Origin: an uncultured Collinsella sp.
Lineage (GTDB): Bacteria; Actinomycetota; Coriobacteriia; Coriobacteriales; Coriobacteriaceae
Assembly: GCA_958418185.1 (NCBI GenBank)
Contig: CATZEP010000002.1
Coordinates: 13,217 to 77,216 of the forward strand
Reading direction: 5' to 3'
Length of the DNA: 64,000 bases
Positions 25,382 to 35,314 of the stretch are shown here, one piece after another. The number at the start of each line of letters is the position of its first letter. The stretch's first letter is position 1. The notes beneath the pieces are model-generated. The model saw nothing but the letters and a program-made list of their open reading frames with translations, had not been told where the DNA came from and did not search any database. The position numbers and the translations under genes were made by a program.

Positions 25382-26956
25382 ATGGGAAAGAAGCACGATA
25401 AGAAGGCCCAGCCCGCAGCGGGCAAGACGCCCAAAGGCATGAAGGTCGATAAGGCCGTCAAAAAATTCCGCAAGCTCGAGGGCAAGCTGTGGACCCGCGA
25501 GTACCTGCTCAAGATTGCCGAGTTTGACGGCGCGACCATTGCTCCCGCCAACGGCGCCGCAGCACGCGCCGACGCCATGGGCACCCTTGCCGGCGAGCAC
25601 CATAAGCTCCTGACCAGCGAAAAGTCCGTTGAGCTCGTGCACTCGCTGGCACGCGAGACCGTCGCCGGCGGCAAGATCGACGACCCGCAGCTGCTCGACG
25701 AGATCCGCGTGCTCGGCCGCGACCAGCGCGAAGCGAGCGTCATTCCCACCGAGGAGGCCGAGGCCTGGACCAGGCTCACCTGCGAGGCCGACGCCGTGTG
25801 GCACAAGGCCAAGACGGCCAATGACTGGGCGAGCTTTGAGCCCTATGTGGATAGAATCGTCGCCCAACTTAAGCATCAGGCCGAGCTCATGGACCCCAAG
25901 CGCGACCCATACGATGTTTGGCTCGACCAGTACGAGCGCGGCCTTTCCGCCAAGAGCTTCGATGCGTTTTGCGATGAGGTCAAGGCGACGGTCGTGCCGC
26001 TCGTGCACGCCATCGGCGAGCGCGGCCAGCAGCCCGATGCCGACTTTTTGCACGCCCGCGTGCCCGAAGCCGCCCAGCGCGCCATGAGCTTCGACCTTAT
26101 GAAGCTCGTCGGCCTTAACCTGGACGACACCACGCTTGCCTTTACCGAGCACCCGTTTAGCGAGGGCTTCTCGGTGGGCGACGCGCGCATCGCGACGCAC
26201 ATCTACGAGAACGACTGCATCTCCAACGTCTACAGCATCATCCACGAGGCGGGGCACGCCATGTACGAGCTGGGCGTCAATCCCGCCTATGCGCGCACCT
26301 GTCTGGAGGGCGGCACCTCCATGGGCATCCACGAGAGCCAGAGCCGCTTCTTTGAGAACACCGTTGGCCGCAGCCGCGCCTTTATGGGCCCGCTGCTCGA
26401 GGTACTGCGCCGCCACGCGCCCGAGGTCTACGGCGACGTCGACGAAGACACGCTCTACCGCGCCGTGAACATCGCGCAGCCGTCGTTGATCCGCACCGAG
26501 GCGGACGAGCTCACCTATCCGCTGCACGTTATGGTGCGCTACGAGATCGAGCGCATGCTGTTTGCCGGTGAGGCCACGGCCAAGGACATCCCCGCGCTTT
26601 GGAATCGCTTTATGGACGAGTACCTGGGCATTCCCGTTCCCGACGACACGCGCGGCTGCCTGCAGGATACGCACTGGAGCGGTGGCTCGTTTGGCTACTT
26701 CCCCACCTATGCGCTGGGCAGCGCCTACGATGCCATGTTCGTGCCGGCCATGTGCCGCGACGGCGTCGACCTTACCGGTGCCTGCGCGAGCGGCAATTTG
26801 GCGCCCGTCCGCGCCTGGCTGGGCGAGCACATTTGGCAATGGGGCCGCGCCAAGGACGCGCCGGAGCTCATCAAGGGCGCCTGCGGCATGGACTTTGACG
26901 CCCGCTACTACTGCAGCTACCTGCAGGACAAGTTCACCACGCTGTACGAGCTGTAA
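25382..26956 (+). CDS. M32 family metallocarboxypeptidase
   Basis: This 524-residue Zn2+ carboxypeptidase (thermostable carboxypeptidase Taq family) trims peptide C-termini in the cytoplasm. The start is ATG 25382 with AAGGA 8 bp upstream; the open frame continues to 25337. Family motifs: EHPFSEGF, the zinc-binding HEAGH with His288, Glu289 and His292, then HESQSRFFEN with the third ligand Glu, and IRTEADELTYPLHV. Length is normal. It is divergent from pheST and ends in a strong terminator. Confidence 0.93.
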   Translation: MGKKHDKKAQPAAGKTPKGMKVDKAVKKFRKLEGKLWTREYLLKIAEFDGATIAPANGAAARADAMGTLAGEHHKLLTSEKSVELVHSLARETVAGGKIDDPQLLDEIRVLGRDQREASVIPTEEAEAWTRLTCEADAVWHKAKTANDWASFEPYVDRIVAQLKHQAELMDPKRDPYDVWLDQYERGLSAKSFDAFCDEVKATVVPLVHAIGERGQQPDADFLHARVPEAAQRAMSFDLMKLVGLNLDDTTLAFTEHPFSEGFSVGDARIATHIYENDCISNVYSIIHEAGHAMYELGVNPAYARTCLEGGTSMGIHESQSRFFENTVGRSRAFMGPLLEVLRRHAPEVYGDVDEDTLYRAVNIAQPSLIRTEADELTYPLHVMVRYEIERMLFAGEATAKDIPALWNRFMDEYLGIPVPDDTRGCLQDTHWSGGSFGYFPTYALGSAYDAMFVPAMCRDGVDLTGACASGNLAPVRAWLGEHIWQWGRAKDAPELIKGACGMDFDARYYCSYLQDKFTTLYEL

Positions 26957-26981
26957 AGCTTAGGCGATACGCCAACGCAAA

Positions 26982-27018
26982 GGGGCGCCGCAGGATCTAT
27001 CCCGCGGCGCCCCTTTTT
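26982..27018 (+). terminator. Intrinsic terminator of the M32 carboxypeptidase gene
   Basis: GGGGCGCCGC (26982-26991) pairs with GCGGCGCCCC (27004-27013), followed by TTTTT. Confidence 0.93.
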
Positions 27019-27194
27019 CACCTAGTCATTGGGGACGTTCTTAAACGACTAGGTTGACGCCGATGTTCTGGTAACGTCAGCGAAAACGACCCTAAGCGAG
27101 CAAGGTGACGTGAAATGAAAGGGTGCTGACCTTCTGGTCGCGCCCTTGAAATTGAACGTCAGATTGCCGCTTGGGGCCGTTTGCAGCGTCGAGC

Positions 27195-27224
27195 AGTTAC
27201 GCGGTTTGGTAAAACCGCGTAACT
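27195..27224. repeat. Perfect hairpin at the glmM stop codon
   Basis: AGTTACGCGGTTT/AAACCGCGTAACT is a perfect 13-bp stem with a 4-nt loop, overlapping the glmM stop by two bases. No T-tract follows on the minus strand, so it may be a 3'-end-stabilising hairpin. The rest of the 27019-27222 gap includes a CCTAGTC..CGACTAGG pair (27023-27055) around GGGGACGTTCTT, resembling REP-like sequences. Confidence 0.5.
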
Positions 27225-28554
27225 ATAGAGCTTCCAGTGCGCTGGCAATGCGCTTCATGGCGGCATCGGCAGCCGATTGGTCCGGAGCCTCAGCCAGTAC
27301 GCGAATCACCGACTCGGTTCCGCTCTTGCGCACGAGCACGCGGCCCTCGCCCGCCAGCGCGGCCTCGGCCTCGGCGATCGCGTTCTGCACGCCCATGTTC
27401 TCGAGCGCGGCATCCTTGTCGGCCACGCGCACGGCAACCTGCGCTTGCGGCAGCAACTTGCACGGAGCCGTAAGCTGCGAGAGCGTCTCGCGCTCGGCAC
27501 GAATCACTTCCATCACACGCAGCGAGGTCATAATGCCGTCGCCCGTGCGCTCGAGATCGCCAAAGATCGTATGACCCGTCTGCTCGCCGCCCAGGCTGTA
27601 GCCGCCCTCGCGCATCTTGGCGTACACGTGACGGTCGCCCACGCCGCTGGTCACGGCGCTCAGACCGGCAAGCTCTAGCGACTTGACTAGGCCAAAGTTG
27701 CTGGCGATCGTCGGCACCACGGTACCGCCCGAAAGGCGACCGTGCTTGTTCAGGTACACACCGCACACGTACAGGATCTGGTCGCCGTCGACCACACGAC
27801 CGCGCTCATCCACGGCCAGGCAGCGATCGGCATCGCCGTCGTAGGCAAAGCCCACGTCCAGACCCTGCTCCACCACGTGGCGCTGCAGGCGCTCCATATG
27901 CGTGGAGCCACAGTCAACGTTGATGTTAAAACCATCGGGCGCGGCGTTAATCACGCGCACATCGGCACCCAGCGCGTCGAACACCGGCTTGGCCACCGAG
28001 GATGCCGAGCCGTTGGCGCAGTCGAGACCGATCTTGACGCCCTGCAGCGAAAAGTTCGCGCTAGCGATGAGCGAGGCGATGTAGCGGTTGCGGCCCTGCA
28101 TGTAGTCGACCGTGGCACCGATGTGGTTGCCCGTAGCCAGCGGCACCTCGCTCTTGCCATCGATATAGTCCTCGATGAGCTCCAACACGTCCTCGTCCAT
28201 CTTAAAGCCGTCGCTGTTGACGAGCTTAATGCCGTTATCGCAAAACGGGTTGTGGCTCGCACTGATCATGATGCCGCAATCGAAGCAGCCCTCAACGGTC
28301 TGATGCGCCACGCCCGGCGTCGGGATCACGTGCAGCATATAGGCGTCCGCACCGCTCGCGACCAAGCCGCTCACCAGCGCCGCCTCGAACATATAGCTCG
28401 AGCGACGCGTGTCCTTGCCCACGATCACGCGTGCTTTGGTCCCGCGGTTGGCGCCGTAATACCAGCCCACAAAGCGGCCGATCTTATAAGCGTGCTCTAC
28501 CGTCAGCCCAACGTTGGCCTCGCCGCGAAAGCCGTCGGTGCCAAAGTACTTCAT
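27223..28554 (-). CDS. glmM: Phosphoglucosamine mutase
   Basis: It interconverts glucosamine-6-phosphate and glucosamine-1-phosphate for UDP-GlcNAc and peptidoglycan. The 443-residue protein starts MKYFGTDGFRGEAN at ATG 28554 (GTAAGGAGAGCGC). The active-site phosphoserine loop is GIMISASHNPFCDNGIK, Mg2+ binding DGDADR is in YDGDADRCLA, the sugar-binding loop is GGEQTGH and the phosphate-binding loop is RKSGTES near the C-terminus. Length is standard. Confidence 0.96.
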   Translation of the reverse strand: MKYFGTDGFRGEANVGLTVEHAYKIGRFVGWYYGANRGTKARVIVGKDTRRSSYMFEAALVSGLVASGADAYMLHVIPTPGVAHQTVEGCFDCGIMISASHNPFCDNGIKLVNSDGFKMDEDVLELIEDYIDGKSEVPLATGNHIGATVDYMQGRNRYIASLIASANFSLQGVKIGLDCANGSASSVAKPVFDALGADVRVINAAPDGFNINVDCGSTHMERLQRHVVEQGLDVGFAYDGDADRCLAVDERGRVVDGDQILYVCGVYLNKHGRLSGGTVVPTIASNFGLVKSLELAGLSAVTSGVGDRHVYAKMREGGYSLGGEQTGHTIFGDLERTGDGIMTSLRVMEVIRAERETLSQLTAPCKLLPQAQVAVRVADKDAALENMGVQNAIAEAEAALAGEGRVLVRKSGTESVIRVLAEAPDQSAADAAMKRIASALEAL

Positions 28555-28571
28555 GCGCTCTCCTTACAAAA

Positions 28572-28606
28572 TAGGGGCGAACAGATTGCCCGTCCGCCCC
28601 AAAATG
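28572..28606 (-). terminator. Possible terminator or attenuator after the DUF4012 gene
   Basis: On the minus strand GGGGCG..CGCCCC, a 6-bp stem with a 15-nt loop, is followed by TATTTTG, 38 bp past the DUF4012 stop and 20 bp before glmM. It could separate the two genes or attenuate readthrough. Confidence 0.5.
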
Positions 28607-28637
28607 GTACTCGATTATCTGCGCTACCAGAAAAACC

Positions 28638-30977
28638 CTACGCCGACGCGCTGTCGCGAGCCGCCTGGCATGTAGGAGTCTGACGCAGCGTAAGCGGCTT
28701 GTCCCCCGCCTCGGCCGACGTGGTCAGCGTATACGTGATCGTCGTCGTCTCGCCAGCATGCAGGTCAACGGTGCCCGAATAGAAGGGGATTCCATGCCAC
28801 GTAGCGGCGCCAAGACCAAACTGGGTGCCCTCAACCGTAAGGTCACTGATGTTGCCGCCCGTCGGGGCAAACACTGAGACATTCAGGCGTTCGTCGTCAC
28901 GCGCGGCACCGGGTGCGCTCGCCGCAACGTAGTCGGGCAGCTTGCCAGCCTCCTCCTGCGTCATGATGTTCGTCAGGGTAACGGTGATGCGATAGGAGCA
29001 CGTGCCGTCGCCGTTCTTCACGCCCTGGCCAATCTGCGTGTCGGCGTTCAGATACCAGTCGAGCTTGGAGAAGCTCAGGTTGTTAAAGTAAACGCCGGCA
29101 ACGGGATCGGCACCCGGATCATCCGGATCGGGCAGCGAAGCGTCAATGCCCGTCTCTTTGATGGCATTCTGCTCATCATCGTTTCTCATCCAAGCAATCA
29201 GACGGCCCTCTTCGGCACCGCGCTCGAATGCACCGACAAGCTTCGTAACGTCGACGTCACCGATGCCACCGAGAATCTTGTCGAAGGCGGCGCTGGCAAC
29301 AGATGCAAAGATGCCGTCCGATTCTTCGACCGGATAGTTCCAATACACATCATGCATGAGAACTTTCGCCGCGTTGGTACCGTCGACGACCGTACCATCG
29401 GGCAGCGAGACATTACCGACAAGGCCCAGCAGGTACTGCAAGAACACCGGATCGATGCCGACGACGCCATCAACGTCCTGCCCATACTGGGACTTCCACA
29501 GCGCGGCAACACGCTGCGAGTTGCGGGGCCAATCGGGCGAATACGCGTTACCAGAGTTGTACAGGTTGCTGTGGTCACCAAACAGTGCCTCGTCCTCTTC
29601 GTCGACGCTCTCAACCGCCTCGTCTTTGCTGAGCGCAATACATGGAACAAAGTCACCGATCGACATCTGGCCATCGGTGACTGAAATCAAACCTTGCGAA
29701 CCACCAAAACCGCCGCAAGCACGAATCTCGACGTTGTTCATGGCATACACAAGATAGTTGCGCGTCTGGCCGTTGGCGCCAAGCATCTGGGGCAGAACGG
29801 GAGCGACCTTCTCTGCCGCGTCGACTACACCGTTCAGGGTGGCAAAGCCGTCCTTTGCCTTATCGACCAGCTCGGTCACCTGGGCGATATGTGTATCGCC
29901 AATACCCTGCACCTTTTTGTTGGCGCTCTTGAACGCCTTCGAGCTATCGGAGAGCGAATCGGCGACCGCCTGCAGCGCGGACACGTTGATTGTCCCGTTC
30001 TGGAACAGCTTGCCGGGCGTTGCCTGAGCGAGATTATCGGCCATGGGGACCAGTGCGCCGCTCGAAACATCGGACAGAGCGTCGACCATGGTGCGGGCGG
30101 CGTTAATATCGCCGCCGTACACCGGAATGAACGAAGCCATCGTCCACACCGGACTCGAGGTCTCCTTCTTCATGCTGCTGCAGAGCTCGTCGATCTTTTT
30201 CGCATCATCGGGCAGGGTCGAAAAATCGCCCGACGTGACCTTGTCCTTAAGGCCGCCGACAATCTCGACAGTTTCCTTTGCCTGGCTCTTCACGGATTTT
30301 GCCGAGCTAAGCAGCATGAAGCCACTCACGCCAAAAGCGACAAGAACCACCGCGACGATGGCAGCGACAACGGCTGCAACGCGACGCTTCTTGCGCTCGC
30401 CCTTGCGATGGCGATGGCGAACCAGGCCGTTCGAGGTCGGGCTCGTCGAGGAATCACCGCCGTAGTTCAAGCCAAAATCGTAATAATCTTCTTTAGAGCC
30501 CGAGCCCTTAAACTCGGCACCGTCGTCATTGAGACGGGCAAACGTGCCGGTTTCGGAAGCGCCCGTATAGATAGTGCCTAGGTTACCCGTAAGCCCTGCG
30601 TCTCCAGCAGAAGAAGCACTATTGGCGGGATTGGCAGAGTTGATGGGGCCGGCGTTGTGGGCGCGATGAGCGTTGTTAGCGGGGTCAGTGGGGCCGGCGA
30701 CATTTGCACCACCCGTTGGCGCCGGACGGACCCCGGCCGACGAAGTCGCAGAGCCCGCCCCGCCAGGAAATGCCTGCCTGCCTACGCGACCAGCCTGTTT
30801 TGCCTTTTGAGACTGTTCGTACAGAGCGGCAAACATCGCCGTTTCGCCCGGAGACGTACGGTTGCCAGCACCGTTTTGGCTGGATCCACTCGGTACGCCA
30901 GCGTTTCCAGTCCCATTTGAACGTGGCGGAACTGCAGAGCGCTCGCCGTCGCCGTTCTTAAAGTGGTTACCAGCCAT
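28638..30977 (-). CDS. DUF4012 domain membrane protein
   Basis: This 779-residue protein starts at ATG 30977. Residues 1-195 are a low-complexity cytoplasmic region rich in Asn, Ala, Gly and Ser (for example NPANSASSAGDAG) ending in a basic patch (RHRHRKGERKKRR). One membrane helix follows (about 200-225), then a large external part with the DUF4012 signature LVYAMNNVEIRACGGFGGSQ near residue 410. DUF4012 proteins occur in Gram-positive surface polysaccharide loci but their activity is unknown to me. It lies directly upstream of glmM. Confidence 0.75.
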   Translation of the reverse strand: MAGNHFKNGDGERSAVPPRSNGTGNAGVPSGSSQNGAGNRTSPGETAMFAALYEQSQKAKQAGRVGRQAFPGGAGSATSSAGVRPAPTGGANVAGPTDPANNAHRAHNAGPINSANPANSASSAGDAGLTGNLGTIYTGASETGTFARLNDDGAEFKGSGSKEDYYDFGLNYGGDSSTSPTSNGLVRHRHRKGERKKRRVAAVVAAIVAVVLVAFGVSGFMLLSSAKSVKSQAKETVEIVGGLKDKVTSGDFSTLPDDAKKIDELCSSMKKETSSPVWTMASFIPVYGGDINAARTMVDALSDVSSGALVPMADNLAQATPGKLFQNGTINVSALQAVADSLSDSSKAFKSANKKVQGIGDTHIAQVTELVDKAKDGFATLNGVVDAAEKVAPVLPQMLGANGQTRNYLVYAMNNVEIRACGGFGGSQGLISVTDGQMSIGDFVPCIALSKDEAVESVDEEDEALFGDHSNLYNSGNAYSPDWPRNSQRVAALWKSQYGQDVDGVVGIDPVFLQYLLGLVGNVSLPDGTVVDGTNAAKVLMHDVYWNYPVEESDGIFASVASAAFDKILGGIGDVDVTKLVGAFERGAEEGRLIAWMRNDDEQNAIKETGIDASLPDPDDPGADPVAGVYFNNLSFSKLDWYLNADTQIGQGVKNGDGTCSYRITVTLTNIMTQEEAGKLPDYVAASAPGAARDDERLNVSVFAPTGGNISDLTVEGTQFGLGAATWHGIPFYSGTVDLHAGETTTITYTLTTSAEAGDKPLTLRQTPTCQAARDSASA

Positions 30978-31116
30978 AGAGGAGTCCTCGCAATACTAAA
31001 AGTCAATAACGCTATTAGTTTATGACATATTTGGCATCGTCAGTTAAACTCCAGATGCAGGCACCAATTCGCGGAATTGTGGTGCAACACCGTGTCCGTC
31101 TAGGCAGCGGCGTAAG

Positions 31117-32139
31117 CTATACCGTCAGGAACATCATCACGATGATCATGACAAAGCCAATCAAGTCGGTCGGCAAAAACACCGTGCCCAGCATAACGGC
31201 GCTGGTAATGGTTGCCGAGATCGGCTCCACAGTTCCGATGAGACTCGCACGTACGGAACCAATATCCTTGACGCCCTGCATATAGAGCATATACGCCAGG
31301 AAAGAGCCCACGATCACAAACACCGCGAGCGCTTCGACGGCAGCAGTATCGAGGGCCGGCATATGAGCCCACGGCTGTACAAAGACGCTCGAAACGACAC
31401 CCGCCGTAAGCATAGCCGAGCCCGTAACAATAGGGCTGCCGTATTCGGACAGAATCTTGGCGGGAATCACCGCCATACAGGCGGCGCTAACCGCACACAT
31501 AAGGCCTGCGACCAGGCCAAGCGGCGATATGCTCAGACTGGTAGGGTCGCCGCCGGTAGCGATTAAAAAGGTGCCGCCCAAGGCCAACCCAATGCCAACG
31601 GCCTCACGCACGCGAGGCATGCGATGGTCGATCACGCAGGTGTAGCCCATAATGATGACCAGTTGCAGGCACTGGAGCACCGTCGCGGTTCCGGCATTGG
31701 TCAGGCGCACGGCCGAAAGATAACAAAACTGGTTAAAGAGCAGGCCAAAAGCGGTAAAGAGCAGCAGCTGCTTGCGATCAGCGGGCGTCGTCCAAAGCTT
31801 GACCAGGCGTGCGCGGTCGTGCGTGACAACCACAGCCATAAAGAGCAGGCCGGCGAGAATCTGCCGTATGCTCATAAGCCACAGCGTATCGACATGGTAG
31901 GTATCGAACAAAAAACTCGCGCTGGTACCCGAGAAACCCCAAAACGAACCGCCCACCAGCGTGGCTAAAACACCCGTGATCATCTTGCGCGTCTGGGCAT
32001 CGTTGAGGCGGTCGCGCCAGGCGCGACGGGTGTTGCGGCTGAGCTCGTCAGTTCCCTCGGGCACGACAAAATCGGACGCCGCCGTCATCGGTACCGAAGT
32101 CTTTTTGCGTGCACGCTGCGCTGCGCGCTCCTGCTCCAT
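31117..32139 (-). CDS. EamA/DMT family transporter
   Basis: This 340-residue protein starts at ATG 32139 with GGGGGAGTGGA upstream. After a polar N-terminal stretch of about 55 residues come ten hydrophobic segments in two five-helix repeats, with EamA hallmarks such as FWGFSGTSASFLF in helix 1 and GSVRASLIGTVEPISATI near the end. It is probably a metabolite exporter; substrate unknown. A short inverted repeat (31058-31084) lies 30 bp after the stop without a T-run. Confidence 0.85.
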   Translation of the reverse strand: MEQERAAQRARKKTSVPMTAASDFVVPEGTDELSRNTRRAWRDRLNDAQTRKMITGVLATLVGGSFWGFSGTSASFLFDTYHVDTLWLMSIRQILAGLLFMAVVVTHDRARLVKLWTTPADRKQLLLFTAFGLLFNQFCYLSAVRLTNAGTATVLQCLQLVIIMGYTCVIDHRMPRVREAVGIGLALGGTFLIATGGDPTSLSISPLGLVAGLMCAVSAACMAVIPAKILSEYGSPIVTGSAMLTAGVVSSVFVQPWAHMPALDTAAVEALAVFVIVGSFLAYMLYMQGVKDIGSVRASLIGTVEPISATITSAVMLGTVFLPTDLIGFVMIIVMMFLTV

Positions 32140-32264
32140 TCCACTCCCCCGAAATCAATTGGCAACAAAGCGCTCAAACTGTAGCACGAATATCGGCATG
32201 AAAAAGCAGACGATTCGGAACATCTACGAGCATCCAAATTGCAGGGACGAAAGGCGCAGACGCG

Positions 32265-32969
32265 CTATGCCGAGTGGTTGGAATCGTCTAGGGCGCCGGG
32301 GTCGGCTTCCGCACTTTCATCGGTATGGCCACCGTCGTTCTGCTCCTTGGCGTTGTCCTGGCCTTCCTGCTCGCGGCGACGTTTTTCGCGAATCTGCTCC
32401 ACGGCTGCGCGCAGGGCGGCCTCGTCCTCGGCGCGCGCCACCTCTTGCGTGGTCTTGACCATATGGCGAATCTCGAGCACCAGCAGCGCAATCAACGGCA
32501 CCACGATCAGCGGAAAGAACAGCAGCGGATTGGTGAGCAGCGACACCACCACGCCCAGGCCTGCCGAGACAAAGACCACGCGGCCCACCACGTCGGAGGC
32601 AGGCACGGGCGCAGCATCCTCGACCGGATTGGCATCGCCCTTGGTGCGGTAGACCGGCGTGCCGTCGGCCGCATCCTCCACGGCAACGATGCGATGCGTG
32701 TTGAGCGAACCCTCCAGCGCGTCATCGGACGAATGGAAGGTGATGATGTCGCCGATCTGGTAGACCTGGCTGTTGTCGGTATCGACGACGATAAACGAAT
32801 GCACGGGAATCGCCGGCTCCATCGAGCCGGTCAGCGTGCGCATAAAGCCGTAGCCCATGATGGTGGGAATCTCGCCGGCGGGCGTGAACACCGTGCGCAG
32901 CAACACCACAAAGGCGACCAGGATTACCACGGTCGCCAGCACGTTGATCACGCGGAGCACGTGCTTCAT
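32265..32969 (-). CDS. sipW: SipW-like signal peptidase I, second copy
   Basis: The start is ATG 32969 (TGATG overlap with the upstream gene's stop). 234 residues: N-terminal helix (VLATVVILVAFVVLL), nucleophile Ser49 in TGSMEP, then SLNTHRIVAV with His92 in place of the Lys general base of E. coli LepB, and an Asp in TKGDAN near 112. That Ser-His arrangement defines the SipW/ER-type class. A second helix pair (VVSLLTNPLLFFPLIVVPLIALLVL) and a charged C-terminal tail follow. It ends the operon of secreted proteins and should process some of them. Confidence 0.88.
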   Translation of the reverse strand: MKHVLRVINVLATVVILVAFVVLLRTVFTPAGEIPTIMGYGFMRTLTGSMEPAIPVHSFIVVDTDNSQVYQIGDIITFHSSDDALEGSLNTHRIVAVEDAADGTPVYRTKGDANPVEDAAPVPASDVVGRVVFVSAGLGVVVSLLTNPLLFFPLIVVPLIALLVLEIRHMVKTTQEVARAEDEAALRAAVEQIREKRRREQEGQDNAKEQNDGGHTDESAEADPGALDDSNHSA

Positions 32970-35215
32970 CACTTGTCGTCGTCCTTTGCGGAAGTCTCGG
33001 GGTCGGCAGCGACCTCGACCTCGGTGGTATCCGCCGCAGAAGCGCCATCCTCGTCAGGCGCGGCGGCCACGCCCTCGCCAGCCTCGCCGCGGAGGCGGGC
33101 CAGCAGATAGCGCGACAGGCTGTTGCCCTCGGCGCGGCGCTCGGCGCGCTCGCGATTGCGTTCGGCCTGTTCCAGCTCGTGCGCCAACGAGTCCAAGCGC
33201 TGCTGCATCTCGGCTCGGGCGGTCTCGAGCTCGCGCTCGTGCGCAGCCTTGGCGGCGGCGAGTTCCTGCTCGATGCGCTCCTCTGCTTTAAGCTCGGCTG
33301 CGGCGATGCGCGCGTCGGCGTCGGCACGGGCCTCCTCGGCGGCACGCGTGGCAGCATCGCGCTCGGCAGCGGCTGCGGCGACCTTCTCGCTGGCGTCCAC
33401 CGTAGCCTGCTCCACAGCAGAGTCGGCGGCCGCACGGGCGGCATCGATCGCAGCATCGGCTGCCTGCTGAGCAGCGGAAACCTTCTCCTCGGCCGCGGCA
33501 ACGGTATCGGCGAGCTTCTGCTCCGCCTCGGCCACGGCGGCGTCGGCCGACTCGGCTGCGGCACGGGCATCGCGCTCGGCCGTCAGCTGCACTTCCTCGA
33601 TCTGCAGCTCGGCGGCATCCAGCTTGGCATGCAGTGCAGTCGCTTCCTTGGCAGAAGCCTCACGCACGCCGGCAAGCTCTGCCGCGGCGGCGTCCTTGGC
33701 GGCCTGCAGCTCGGCGGCATCGACCGCCGTTTTGGCAGCCAGAGCCGCGGCGGACTCGCTCTTGACCTGCGCGACCTGCTCGGCGGCCGCCTGCTCTGCG
33801 GCCGCGACCTTGGCATCGGCATCGGCACGAACGGCTGCAACCTCGGCATCAGCCTCGGCACGCATCTGCTCAAGCTGGGCCGCCGCGGTCGAGCGCGCCT
33901 CAACGGCAGCATCCTCGGCAGCCTTCTTGCCGGCCTCGACATCCTCCAGCGAAGCGCGCAGCTCCTCAACATCGGCCTCGGCAATCTGTGCGCGCTGCGT
34001 CAACGCCAGCTCACGCGTCTTTGCCTCGTCCAGCTCGTCGGCCAGGTCGTCGCGCTCGCCGGTCAACGCGTGCGCCTGCACCTTCCAGGACTTGAGCTGC
34101 CCCTGCAACTCCTCGATCTGCTCGCGGGCCTCGGCAAGCGCCTGCTCGGCATCGAGCTGGGCCTGCGTGACCTCCTCCACAAACACGCGACGGACCTCGA
34201 CATCGGGCAGGTCGGGGCTATCGACCTGCACCTCCTTAATCTCCTTAATAAACTTGGGCGCCACCGGCTCGGGATGCACGCTCTCGAGCTCCTGCAGGTT
34301 GCGCTCATCGTCGGTCAGGCTCTTAAAGACGGTGTAGTTGTTGATGAGGTTGGTGTACATCTGCACCATGTACTCGTCATCGAACGCCAGCGCCTGCTGC
34401 TGGACGTCGATGTTGTAACCCACCTTGTCGTAGCGCTCCATAAACTGCCACAGCTGGTAGCACTTGCGGTAGTTGGGATCCTTCATGATGAGGTTGGTGC
34501 GCTGGATGGGGCTGCGGACCGCGCTGCAGCCGTTCATGATCTGGCAGAACGACGCGCCGCGCAGCGCCATGACCAGACGGCGCACGCGGTCGATGCGCAT
34601 AAAGACGTCCATATTGTCGGCATCGTTCTCGGCAAAGCTCTGGCGATTCTTGACCGTCATCTCGACGTTGTACTCGATCTCCTCGTACGCGTCGTCGATC
34701 TTGCTGTGCATCTTAAAGCGGTTGCGGATCTCGTTGCCCGTCGACCAAAAGATCACGTCGGTACGCTTGTCCACAAACGTCAGCAGGCGCTGAATCAGGT
34801 GGTAGATAAAGCGGTTCTCGTACAGGTCGTACGTCTCGACGGTACTGACGTTGAGGATGCGCGTGGGGTGGACGCCGCCGTCCTCGCTCGGCGCCAAAAA
34901 CTGCGTGTTCTGGCTCAGGTGACGGACGCTGTCGGCGCTGATCTTTTTGGCGAGCGAGACCGGCACCACCTCTTCTTCGGTGGTGATAAAGCGGCGCGGA
35001 TTTTCGATGATGGTGTTGATGGCGTCGAGCGAATCCTCGATCATGCTGATCCACTCCTCGTCCACCACCTTGACGAGCTCCTCGCGCTGCTGCTCGATCG
35101 TGGTGCCCGAGGCCTGCGCCATCTCAAACAGATAGCGGAAGTAGCGGCTGTCCTCCTGGATGGGCTCCATCTGCTCGGAGAAGCTGGTATAGAGGTCCTG
35201 AATGGTCTCGGACAT
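32969..35215 (-). CDS. DUF2357-like protein with long Ala-rich coiled coil
   Basis: This 748-residue protein has two parts. Residues 1-320 resemble DUF2357, the family that partners McrB-type ATPases; the hallmark YENRFIYHL is at 132-140. Residues about 335-700 are an almost uninterrupted Ala/Glu/Arg heptad-like coiled coil (for example AAAEQVAQVKSESAAALAAK). No PD-(D/E)xK nuclease residues typical of McrC are visible, and no membrane helix. It follows the AAA+ gene by 99 bp that include a GCGGGGCG/CGCCCCGC hairpin. A scaffold or filament-like adaptor for the ATPase is inference. Confidence 0.7.
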   Translation of the reverse strand: MSETIQDLYTSFSEQMEPIQEDSRYFRYLFEMAQASGTTIEQQREELVKVVDEEWISMIEDSLDAINTIIENPRRFITTEEEVVPVSLAKKISADSVRHLSQNTQFLAPSEDGGVHPTRILNVSTVETYDLYENRFIYHLIQRLLTFVDKRTDVIFWSTGNEIRNRFKMHSKIDDAYEEIEYNVEMTVKNRQSFAENDADNMDVFMRIDRVRRLVMALRGASFCQIMNGCSAVRSPIQRTNLIMKDPNYRKCYQLWQFMERYDKVGYNIDVQQQALAFDDEYMVQMYTNLINNYTVFKSLTDDERNLQELESVHPEPVAPKFIKEIKEVQVDSPDLPDVEVRRVFVEEVTQAQLDAEQALAEAREQIEELQGQLKSWKVQAHALTGERDDLADELDEAKTRELALTQRAQIAEADVEELRASLEDVEAGKKAAEDAAVEARSTAAAQLEQMRAEADAEVAAVRADADAKVAAAEQAAAEQVAQVKSESAAALAAKTAVDAAELQAAKDAAAAELAGVREASAKEATALHAKLDAAELQIEEVQLTAERDARAAAESADAAVAEAEQKLADTVAAAEEKVSAAQQAADAAIDAARAAADSAVEQATVDASEKVAAAAAERDAATRAAEEARADADARIAAAELKAEERIEQELAAAKAAHERELETARAEMQQRLDSLAHELEQAERNRERAERRAEGNSLSRYLLARLRGEAGEGVAAAPDEDGASAADTTEVEVAADPETSAKDDDK

Positions 35216-35314
35216 GGGTTACTCCATAGGTTGGATCGATCGGAAAGGGGCGGGGCGACGTCACGTAGGGCAAACGCTACCGATTGTCTTGTCCCACGCC
35301 CCGCGCTTACGGCA

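Noticed and set aside
27195..27224. Intrinsic terminator of glmM
   Set aside because: The stem is perfect, but no T-tract follows on the minus strand, so I list it only as a hairpin.
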